Below are positions 6,996-11,786 of a DNA stretch of 11,786 nt, in pieces (position 1 is the stretch's first letter; each line of letters opens with the position of its first letter). Origin of the DNA: Cytophagales bacterium (GTDB lineage Bacteria; Bacteroidota; Bacteroidia; Cytophagales; Cyclobacteriaceae); the NCBI GenBank assembly GCA_003537495.1, contig DPSB01000393.1, forward strand, positions 1 through 11,786. The letters are read 5' to 3'. A program made the translations under genes and the position numbers. The notes under the pieces are model-generated. The model was given only the letters and a program-made list of their open reading frames with translations, was not told the DNA's origin and ran no database searches.

Positions 6996-7034
6996 GTTAT
7001 ACTCTATGCACAACTTCTGTGCATAGAGTATAAC
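6996..7034. repeat. Perfect 17-bp inverted repeat
   Basis: Positions 6996-7012 and 7018-7034 are perfect 17-bp reverse complements (arm GTTATACTCTATGCACA) around a 5-nt spacer. It lies between the aminotransferase and the ilv leader, 62 nt or less from the aminotransferase stop. On neither strand is it followed by a T tract: on the minus strand the next bases are CCCAAGG. It could stop or stabilise the aminotransferase transcript, be a large operator for the ilv promoter, or be the remnant of a palindromic element. Confidence 0.7.
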
Positions 7035-7062
7035 TATCTGCACAGAAAAAATGCAAATAGTT
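7032..7062 (-). terminator. Hairpin over the aminotransferase stop codon
   Basis: AACTATTTGCA (7052-7062 on the minus strand) and TGCAGATAGTT (7032-7042) pair over 11 bp with one G-U wobble in minus-strand RNA, with six T residues in the 9-nt loop. The 5' arm includes part of the TAA stop codon. In plus-strand RNA the same position is a C-A mismatch, so the structure is optimised for the minus strand. It overlaps the next inverted repeat by three bases. It lacks a U tract after the stem, so calling it a terminator is tentative; 3' end stabilisation is an alternative. Confidence 0.4.
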
Positions 7063-8362
7063 AACTCGCCAGATATTCCACTATTCCATCGCGGATAGCT
7101 GTAAATGTTTTCACCAGAATCTCTTCGTTCTCTTCCAGCAATGTAACGCGGAAACCTTGAAGCTCGGAACAAAAAGAAGAAATGGGTACCACACAAACTC
7201 CTTTCGCGCCAAGCAGGTAATACACAAAACGTTTGTCGTGTGGAATATCATGGTTAGTCCATTCTTCTACCAACTTGCGCACGTGCTCATCATCAATATG
7301 AATTTTCTGTCCGGGTTTTAAGGTTCCATCGCGGAAAATGATGGTATTATAAAATGCACCAAACGTTTCGTTGAACGTGAGTTGCGGAACAGTTCGCAAA
7401 ATATCGGCAATGATCTTACTGCGTTTACCAATGTTGCGATTGGTTTCATCGCGATAAGTTCTGAAACGCGCATCGCCCAAAATTTTTGGAATAGCCAATT
7501 GCGGCAACTTGGTAGAACATACTTCAATCATTTTGGCATTGTCCAGTGCCTGGCAAAACCGGTTGAAGTCCGCATCTTTATCGCGGTTGTAATATTCCAT
7601 CCAGCCACAGCGTGCACCAGGCCAAGGCAATTCTTTTGAAATTCCTTTCATGGAGATGCCCGGCACATCTTCAATCACTTCGGCCAGCGACCAGGCCTTT
7701 GCTCCGTTGTAGGTAATGTTAATGTAAATCTCATCGCAGATCAAAAAGAGTTTAAACTCTTTCGCGATTTCAACGAAACGTTTTAGTGTTTCATACGGAT
7801 ACACCATACCCGTTGGGTTATCGGGATTAATGATAAGTATGCCTACTACGTTGGGATTGTACTTTACTTTATTATATAGATCATCCAGATCGGGATACCA
7901 CTTGTTGTCTGGATCTAATTTATAAGTAAGTGGTTCGTGGCCGGCATGAGCCGCTTCGGCACTGGAATGCGTGGAGTAAGCAGGCGAGGGACCAATTACC
8001 CGCGAGGTTGGCGTGATGTATTGATATACTTTGGCAATGGCATCGCCCAGGCCATTGAAGAAACAGATATCGTCAGGTGTAATCTGAACGCCTCCCAATT
8101 GATTGGTTTGTGCAGCCAGAAATTTTCGGGTATCTAAAATTCCCTTACTAGGACAATAACTATACGCATCATTTTGCAAGGCGAGGTCGGCAATAATTTT
8201 TCTGATCCACTCCGGTAGTTGATGATGTTTTTGAATCGGGTCACCAATGTTTTCCCAATAAATTTCCTTGCCGAGGTTCCGGATCAATTCGGCTTTCTTT
8301 ACGATCTCACGGATTTCGTAACTGAGTTCTTTGGCACCCTCGCTTAATAGTTGTTGACGCAT
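7061..8362 (-). CDS. Class I/II PLP aminotransferase, alanine/aspartate aminotransferase-like
   Basis: This fold-type I aminotransferase has 433 residues and starts at the ATG at 8360-8362. It shows NPDNPTG (179-185), the CDEIY motif with Asp210 and Tyr213, the PLP lysine Lys243 in GISKELPWPGARCGW, and Arg251. The SKELPWPGARCGW context is reminiscent of the AlaA/aspartate transaminase group, so a pyruvate-glutamate (alanine) transaminase is plausible. The substrate cannot be read from the sequence, and methionine or aspartate aminotransferase remain possible. It is transcribed towards the ilv operon but is separated from it by two hairpins, a leader ORF and an attenuator, so it is probably its own unit. 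Its nearness to the ilv genes fits pyruvate-derived amino acid metabolism. It is divergent from dinB, sharing a 138-nt intergenic region. Confidence 0.88.
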   Translation of the reverse strand: MRQQLLSEGAKELSYEIREIVKKAELIRNLGKEIYWENIGDPIQKHHQLPEWIRKIIADLALQNDAYSYCPSKGILDTRKFLAAQTNQLGGVQITPDDICFFNGLGDAIAKVYQYITPTSRVIGPSPAYSTHSSAEAAHAGHEPLTYKLDPDNKWYPDLDDLYNKVKYNPNVVGILIINPDNPTGMVYPYETLKRFVEIAKEFKLFLICDEIYINITYNGAKAWSLAEVIEDVPGISMKGISKELPWPGARCGWMEYYNRDKDADFNRFCQALDNAKMIEVCSTKLPQLAIPKILGDARFRTYRDETNRNIGKRSKIIADILRTVPQLTFNETFGAFYNTIIFRDGTLKPGQKIHIDDEHVRKLVEEWTNHDIPHDKRFVYYLLGAKGVCVVPISSFCSELQGFRVTLLEENEEILVKTFTAIRDGIVEYLAS

Positions 8363-8456
8363 GATTTGTTTTTAAAGCGGAAATCTAAAAGCACTAAAGC
8401 TTAGCGTTTCAAATTATAGCCCGAAAGTAAGTGGAAGTTAAGGAGTTGCAAAAAAT

Positions 8457-8493
8457 TGATACTTTCGAATAAATGCTAAAAAATTTAGTATCA
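8457..8493. promoter_or_regulatory. Nested dyads upstream of dinB
   Basis: Two dyads lie just before the dinB start. TGATACT (8457-8463) and AGTATCA (8487-8493) are perfect 7-bp reverse complements. Inside them, ATGCTAAA (8473-8480) and TTTAGTAT (8484-8491) match at 7 of 8 positions around a 3-nt spacer. TACTTTCG at 8460-8467 resembles the Bacteroidota -7 box TAnnTTTG with one mismatch, but I see no convincing -33 box. A repressor site controlling dinB, for example a damage-responsive one, is possible but unproven; the sequence does not match a LexA box that I know. Confidence 0.35.
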
Positions 8494-8500
8494 TTGTTCT

Positions 8501-9712
8501 GTGGAAAAGAGCATAATACACTTAGACCTGGATGCCTTTTTTGTTGCCGTAGAGCGCAAAAAAGAGCCAAAATTGAAAGGATTGCCCCTTATTGTAGGTG
8601 GTAGCAGCCGCAGAGGCGTGGTGGCAGCCTGCAGTTACGAGGCCCGCAGGTTTGGGGTTCATTCGGCCATGCCCATGTATCTGGCGCTACAACTTTGCCC
8701 CGATGCCAAAGTGATTTCGGGCGATATGGAGGCGTACAGTCAATACTCGCATTTGGTTACTGAAATCATTGCCGACAAAGCTCCGGCTTTCGAAAAATCT
8801 TCCATCGATGAATTTTATATTGATGCTACCGGCATGGATCGCTATGTAGGCACGTATAAGTGGGCCATCGAACTGCAAAGCAAAATTATTAAAGAGAGCG
8901 ACCTGCCTATTTCAATGGCATTGTCAGTAAACAAATTAGTATCGAAGGTTGCCACGGGCGAATTCAAACCACAGGCACAAGTACAAATCCCGAAGCATCA
9001 GGTAAATCAATTTCTCGATCCGCTCGCTATTGATAAAATTCCGATGATCGGAAAACAAACGGCTTCCTTTCTGTACGATATGGGCGTGCGCACGGTAGCC
9101 ACCTTACGGGAAATGCCACTACCATTTTTGGTAAGCGCGTTTGGTAAAAATGGTATGAGTTTGTGGAACAAAGCCCGCGGCTTGGATGACTCGCCCGTGG
9201 TTTCGTACAGCGAACAAAAATCTATTTCGACTGAATCGACATTTGATCAGGACACGATTGATGTAAAGCGATTAAAATCAATTCTGATTGCGATGGTAGA
9301 AAAGGTAGCGTTTCAACTGCGCGAACAGAAAAAACTTACTTCCTGCATTACGGTAAAAATCCGATACTCCAATTTCGATACCGAAACCAAACAGGTACAC
9401 ATTCCCTATACTTCTTCCGATCATGTGATTTTGCGTGTAGTACAAGAGCTCTTCGATAAACTCTACAATCGCAGAATGCTGATCAGGTTAGTGGGTGTAC
9501 GTCTGAATAACCTGGTGCAGGGTAATCATCAAATCAGTTTGTTTGACGAAACCGAAGAAGATGTAAACCTGTACGAAGCGATGGATATTATCAAACATAA
9601 ACATGGCGTAGATAAACTGGTGCGCGCCACTACGCTGGGTGTAAGCAAACGCGTGCGTATGGAAATGAATGTGTTTAATGGTAAGATCAGGAAGGATTTG
9701 ATGAAGATGTAG
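8501..9712 (+). CDS. dinB: DNA polymerase IV, Y-family translesion polymerase
   Basis: This Y-family polymerase copies past damaged bases with low fidelity. It has 403 residues. The N-terminal motif HLDLDAFFVAVE gives the metal ligand Asp9 and the steric-gate Phe14; SSIDEFYID gives the catalytic Asp103 and Glu104, at positions equivalent to E. coli DinB. MALSVNKLVSKVATGEFKP (139-157) is the Bacteroidota-like form of the palm motif. A helix-hairpin-helix segment follows (about 178-205, IPMIGKQTASFLYDMGVRT), then the little-finger domain. QISLF (344-348) matches the QxxLF beta-clamp-binding motif, unusually about 55 residues before the C-terminus. Because the catalytic residues are intact, it is not an ImuB-type inactive paralogue. 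The start is GTG (8501-8503), with the N-terminus in register with the family. It is divergent from the aminotransferase and upstream of a DnaE-type gene, with a REP/RAYT element between. Confidence 0.94.
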   Translation: MEKSIIHLDLDAFFVAVERKKEPKLKGLPLIVGGSSRRGVVAACSYEARRFGVHSAMPMYLALQLCPDAKVISGDMEAYSQYSHLVTEIIADKAPAFEKSSIDEFYIDATGMDRYVGTYKWAIELQSKIIKESDLPISMALSVNKLVSKVATGEFKPQAQVQIPKHQVNQFLDPLAIDKIPMIGKQTASFLYDMGVRTVATLREMPLPFLVSAFGKNGMSLWNKARGLDDSPVVSYSEQKSISTESTFDQDTIDVKRLKSILIAMVEKVAFQLREQKKLTSCITVKIRYSNFDTETKQVHIPYTSSDHVILRVVQELFDKLYNRRMLIRLVGVRLNNLVQGNHQISLFDETEEDVNLYEAMDIIKHKHGVDKLVRATTLGVSKRVRMEMNVFNGKIRKDLMKM

Positions 9713-9730
9713 TGGGAGGGATGGTCGGAT

Positions 9731-9750
9731 GGTCTGTGAGGACACAGACC
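9731..9750 (+). repeat. REP palindrome 1 (forward)
   Basis: GGTCTGTGAGGACACAGACC is an 8-bp perfect stem with the asymmetric loop AGGA, which gives it an orientation. It is followed by a spacer with an internal bulged inverted repeat (ATGTTCTCT at 9782-9790 against 9808-9819), then by a reverse copy. It begins 18 bases after the dinB stop codon, so it may also shape the dinB mRNA end. Confidence 0.9.
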
Positions 9751-9853
9751 ATGGGGAAGATATAAGAGTGGTTGAAGATAGATGTTCTCTACGAACACAG
9801 AATATTGAGAGAAGAACATTTGGAAGATAAAAAATTAAAATAAAACTAACCTT

Positions 9854-9873
9854 GGTCTGTGTCCTCACAGACC
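9854..9873 (-). repeat. REP palindrome 2 (reverse)
   Basis: This is the same 20-mer in reverse orientation (loop TCCT on the plus strand), followed by GAAAT as in copy 3. A GTG inside it is in frame with the transposase but is not the likely start, which is 19 bases beyond the palindrome. Confidence 0.9.
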
Positions 9874-9891
9874 GAAATAATAAACATCAAA

Positions 9892-10452
9892 ATGATTCAG
9901 TCTGAATTAAAATATGGATTCCGTAAATCAGAAATGATTTTAAACGAAGTCTATTTCTGGACGGATACTATTAAAAACTGGAACAAGTTATTAGAACACG
10001 ATACTAATAAGTTCATCATTATTGATTGCTGGAAAAATCTTATCAGTCGTGAAAAAATTAAACTGTATGCATTTGTAATTATGCCCAACCATATTCATGC
10101 TATCTGGGAGATGGTGGATATGAATGGTAAAGAAATGCCGTATGCCAGTTTTAATAAATTTACCAGTCATCAGTTTTTGGAACAGGTTAGATCAACGCCA
10201 CAAATTATTCCTTTCAGAGATGCACATGATCGGGAACGTAAACACCGTTTCTGGCAGCGCGATCCTTTAGCAATTCAAATGAATTCTAAATTGACCGTTG
10301 AGCAAAAGATTGAATACATTCATTTCAATCCGCTACAAGAGCATTGGAATCTTGTTTCTAAGCCAGAAGATTACAGGTGGTCGTCTGCTCGTTTTTACGA
10401 AACAGGTTTTGATGAGTTTGGAATTATAACAGATTATCGGGAACGATTTTGA
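9892..10452 (+). CDS. REP-associated tyrosine transposase (RAYT), Y1/HUH family
   Basis: This single-strand DNA endonuclease of the Y1 transposase family is expected to nick and join at REP palindromes. From the ATG at 9892 it has 186 residues. It has the HUH motif in FVIMPNHIHAIW (His67 and His69) and the presumed nucleophile Tyr142 in KIEYIHFNPLQEHW, then YRWSSARFYE near the C-terminus and WQRDPLAI in between, all typical of Bacteroidota members. An in-frame GTG at 9859 would start inside a REP palindrome, so I prefer the ATG. All core motifs are present, so the gene looks intact. It stands alone between dinB and dnaE, with its own REP copies on both sides, which is the standard RAYT arrangement. 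A host role is unknown. Confidence 0.92.
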   Translation: MIQSELKYGFRKSEMILNEVYFWTDTIKNWNKLLEHDTNKFIIIDCWKNLISREKIKLYAFVIMPNHIHAIWEMVDMNGKEMPYASFNKFTSHQFLEQVRSTPQIIPFRDAHDRERKHRFWQRDPLAIQMNSKLTVEQKIEYIHFNPLQEHWNLVSKPEDYRWSSARFYETGFDEFGIITDYRERF

Positions 10453-10464
10453 AAGAGATAAGAT

Positions 10465-10483
10465 GGCTGTGAGGATAGAAACC
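10465..10483 (+). repeat. Decayed REP palindrome
   Basis: GGCTGTGAGGATAGAAACC matches the forward REP at about 16 of 20 aligned positions, with one deletion and three substitutions that destroy the right stem. The bases after it (TGGGAAGA) resemble those after copy 1 (ATGGGGAAGA), which supports common origin. It lies 13 bases after the transposase stop. The spacer after it holds a 7-bp dyad, GAGTAAT (10516-10522) and ATTACTC (10539-10545). Confidence 0.6.
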
Positions 10484-10564
10484 TGGGAAGAGGAGAGAAT
10501 GATCTTTGAATACACGAGTAATGTGAATATCCATAACGATTACTCAAAATTTATCTCTTACATC

Positions 10565-10584
10565 GGTCTGTGTCCTCACAGACC
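10565..10584 (-). repeat. REP palindrome 3 (reverse)
   Basis: This 20-mer is identical to copy 2 in reverse orientation and shares its downstream GAAAT flank. Together with the decayed copy at 10465 it makes the downstream forward-reverse pair. The 44 bases to the next copy show nothing recognisable. Confidence 0.9.
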
Positions 10585-10628
10585 GAAATGAAAAATCACC
10601 AAAGTCCAACGAAAAAAATTAGTTGAAT

Positions 10629-10648
10629 GGCCTGTGAGGACACAGGCC
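10629..10648 (+). repeat. REP palindrome 4 with compensatory stem change
   Basis: GGCCTGTGAGGACACAGGCC differs from the other copies at the third base of each arm: T is replaced by C on the left and A by G on the right. The stem therefore stays perfect. The loop AGGA and the flank ATGG are unchanged, so the two changes look like compensatory mutation that conserves the hairpin. Confidence 0.9.
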
Positions 10649-10675
10649 ATGGATAGTCATAAATAGAAGATGGAT

Positions 10676-10695
10676 GGTCTGTGAGTACACAGACC
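10676..10695 (+). repeat. REP palindrome 5 next to the dnaE start
   Basis: This is a forward copy with an intact 8-bp stem and the loop AGTA instead of AGGA. It ends 10 bases before the ATG of the downstream dnaE gene, so its hairpin would lie at or near the ribosome-binding region of that mRNA. Like copies 1 and 4 it is preceded by a GAT/AAT-type flank. Confidence 0.88.
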
Positions 10696-10705
10696 ATAAA
10701 AGATT

Positions 10706-11786
10706 ATGTACCTCAATTGCCACACCGGTTTTAGTTTTAAGTACGGCACCCTGCCTATTAAAACTCTTTTTGAAGAAGCCAAGCGCTGCGGCATTCATAA
10801 ACTTGCCTTAACAGAAATAAACAACACCGCTTCCTATCTTGAATTACTCCGCATCTGTTACGAAAATCAGCCGCAGGCTAACGGACTTACCCGATATGGC
10901 AAAGAAGCATATCCATTAACATTAGCCGTAGGTATCGAGTTTCGCGATAAGAGTCAGCAACTGCTTTATATTATCATCGCTAAAAACAATTCTGGTTTCG
11001 AATTACTAAACCGGTTTCTCTCTTACCATAATCGTGAAGACAAACCGCTGCCTGCGCGCGCACCGGTTTTGGAAAACACATTTGTAGTTTATCCGTATCA
11101 ACAAGTTGAACCCGAAAAATTACGCGATAATGAATTTATGGGCGTAGGCAGTCATCAATTGGTAGCCTATGCAGCCGATCCATCGCGCGAAGCATTTGCA
11201 CCTAAATTTGTAGCGCTGCATTCTGTTACATTTTTACCCCCCGAAAAAAGCAAAGACAAAAAAACAGGTCGCGATAAATTCATCTACCGCGATCACAACA
11301 CACATCGCTTGCTTAGGTGCATTGCGCACAATACATTGTTAAGTAAGTTGCCCGAACACCAACAGGCGCGCAAAGATGAATACATGTTGCCCGAGCCCGA
11401 ATTGCGAAATCGGTTTGCACAGTTTCCGGATTTGCTGGAACGCTCACGCTTTCTCTTAGATCAATGTTCAATTGAGTGCCAACCCGGACAGGATAAAAAT
11501 AAAAAGCACATTCGTAGCAGTGCGGAAGAAGATATCGAATACCTGCGTGCTGAAACGGAAAAAGGATATGCCTTACGCTATGGCACGGATCGCACTATCT
11601 GGAACAAACACATCGAAAAGGAGCTGCGCATTATTTCGCAGAAAGGTTTTATCTCGTATTACCTCATCACGTACGACTTGATTCTGTTTGCTCGTTCAAA
11701 GGGATACGATTTTGTGGGTCGTGGTAGTGGTGCGAACAGTACAGTTGCCTATTGCTTAGGCATCACCAATGTCGATCCGATTGAAC
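10706..11786 (+). CDS. dnaE: DNA polymerase III alpha subunit, second type (DnaE2/ImuC-like), 3' end cut by window edge
   Basis: This is a replicative-type C-family polymerase subunit. The 360 codons in the window, from the ATG at 10706-10708, have no stop. The N-terminus (YLNCHTGFSFKYG, LALTEINN) aligns with the PHP domain (canonical HLHxHSxFSxxDG and TDHGN) but lacks the metal-binding His and Asp residues, so this PHP domain is probably not a nuclease. Near residue 310 GFISYYLITYDLILFARSKGY and from about 338 GRGSGANSTVAYCLGITNVDPIE are clear alpha-subunit motifs; the form GRGSxANSxVxYCLGIT resembles the error-prone DnaE2/ImuC group more than the main replicase. The catalytic aspartates lie beyond the window. 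It is on the same strand as dinB, about 1 kb downstream, separated by the REP/RAYT element. A translesion role is inference; it could also be an ordinary second DnaE. Confidence 0.85.
   Translation, partial: MYLNCHTGFSFKYGTLPIKTLFEEAKRCGIHKLALTEINNTASYLELLRICYENQPQANGLTRYGKEAYPLTLAVGIEFRDKSQQLLYIIIAKNNSGFELLNRFLSYHNREDKPLPARAPVLENTFVVYPYQQVEPEKLRDNEFMGVGSHQLVAYAADPSREAFAPKFVALHSVTFLPPEKSKDKKTGRDKFIYRDHNTHRLLRCIAHNTLLSKLPEHQQARKDEYMLPEPELRNRFAQFPDLLERSRFLLDQCSIECQPGQDKNKKHIRSSAEEDIEYLRAETEKGYALRYGTDRTIWNKHIEKELRIISQKGFISYYLITYDLILFARSKGYDFVGRGSGANSTVAYCLGITNVDPIE

Larger units (their letters stand above)
9731..10695. mobile_element. REP/RAYT element (palindromes plus transposase)
   Basis: This segment holds a Y1 transposase gene surrounded by five 20-bp palindromes and one decayed copy. 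The order is: forward (9731), reverse (9854), transposase, decayed forward (10465), reverse (10565), forward (10629), forward (10676). The pairs 9731-9873 and 10465-10584 are both forward-then-reverse repeat pairs of similar size (143 and 120 bp) with an internal hairpin in each spacer, so they resemble BIMEs on either side of the gene. The element occupies nearly all of the roughly 1-kb gap between dinB and dnaE. No terminal target duplication is visible, as expected for this class. Confidence 0.85.

Noticed and set aside
6888..7196. A longer 135-codon frame containing the leader ORF and running into the aminotransferase gene
   Set aside because: The upstream part overlaps the aminotransferase coding sequence antiphase and the two hairpins. 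Only the last 32 codons have the leader character.
9488..9868. Minus-strand open frames opposite the end of dinB
   Set aside because: They are shadows of dinB and the REP region, with no recognisable protein features.
9859..9891. GTG start of the transposase at 9859
   Set aside because: It lies inside a REP palindrome. The ATG at 9892 gives the usual family N-terminus.
10465..10695. CRISPR-like array from the repeated 20-mers
   Set aside because: The copies are in both orientations, the spacers differ widely in length, and the repeats are palindromes beside a Y1 transposase, which fits REP elements.

Overview
The window looks chromosomal and comes from a member of the Bacteroidota, probably the Cytophagales. 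The evidence is a moderately AT-rich sequence, A/T-rich start regions without clear Shine-Dalgarno motifs, a Y-family polymerase of the SVNKxVSKxATG type, and Bacteroidota-like protein variants throughout. The lineage is inferred from protein character only; no rRNA or other marker is present.

Positions 1-6887 (minus strand) hold a complete branched-chain amino acid operon, read from right to left: leader peptide, attenuator, ilvE, ilvD, ilvB, a short acetolactate synthase small subunit, ilvC, and ilvA (cut by the left window edge). IlvA makes 2-oxobutyrate. The IlvB/small-subunit synthase, IlvC and IlvD convert pyruvate or 2-oxobutyrate to 2-oxo acids, and IlvE aminates these to valine, isoleucine and leucine. 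The control region contains an Ile/Val/Leu-rich leader ORF followed by a perfect 11-bp GC-rich hairpin and U tract, which is the classic layout of ribosome-mediated attenuation. All five intercistronic gaps of the operon carry arrays of degenerate 7-bp repeats, several folding back on themselves.

Positions 6996-8362 (minus strand) hold two adjoining hairpins and a class I/II PLP aminotransferase related to alanine/aspartate aminotransferases, upstream of the ilv operon.

Positions 8457-11786 (plus strand) hold dinB (a Y-family DNA polymerase with catalytic residues and a clamp-binding motif), then a REP/RAYT element, then the 5' part of a second-type DNA polymerase III alpha subunit with a degenerate PHP domain and a DnaE2/ImuC-like GRGSGANS motif. 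The REP/RAYT element is a Y1 (HUH) REP-associated transposase surrounded by five 20-bp palindromes plus one decayed copy, one of them with compensatory stem changes. dinB and dnaE look like a translesion-synthesis pair separated by the REP/RAYT cassette.

The most notable points are the ilv attenuator with its leader peptide, the operon-wide heptad repeats, the REP/RAYT cassette between the two polymerases, and the short small subunit that lacks two of the usual valine-site residues. No phage, CRISPR, tRNA or rRNA features were seen.
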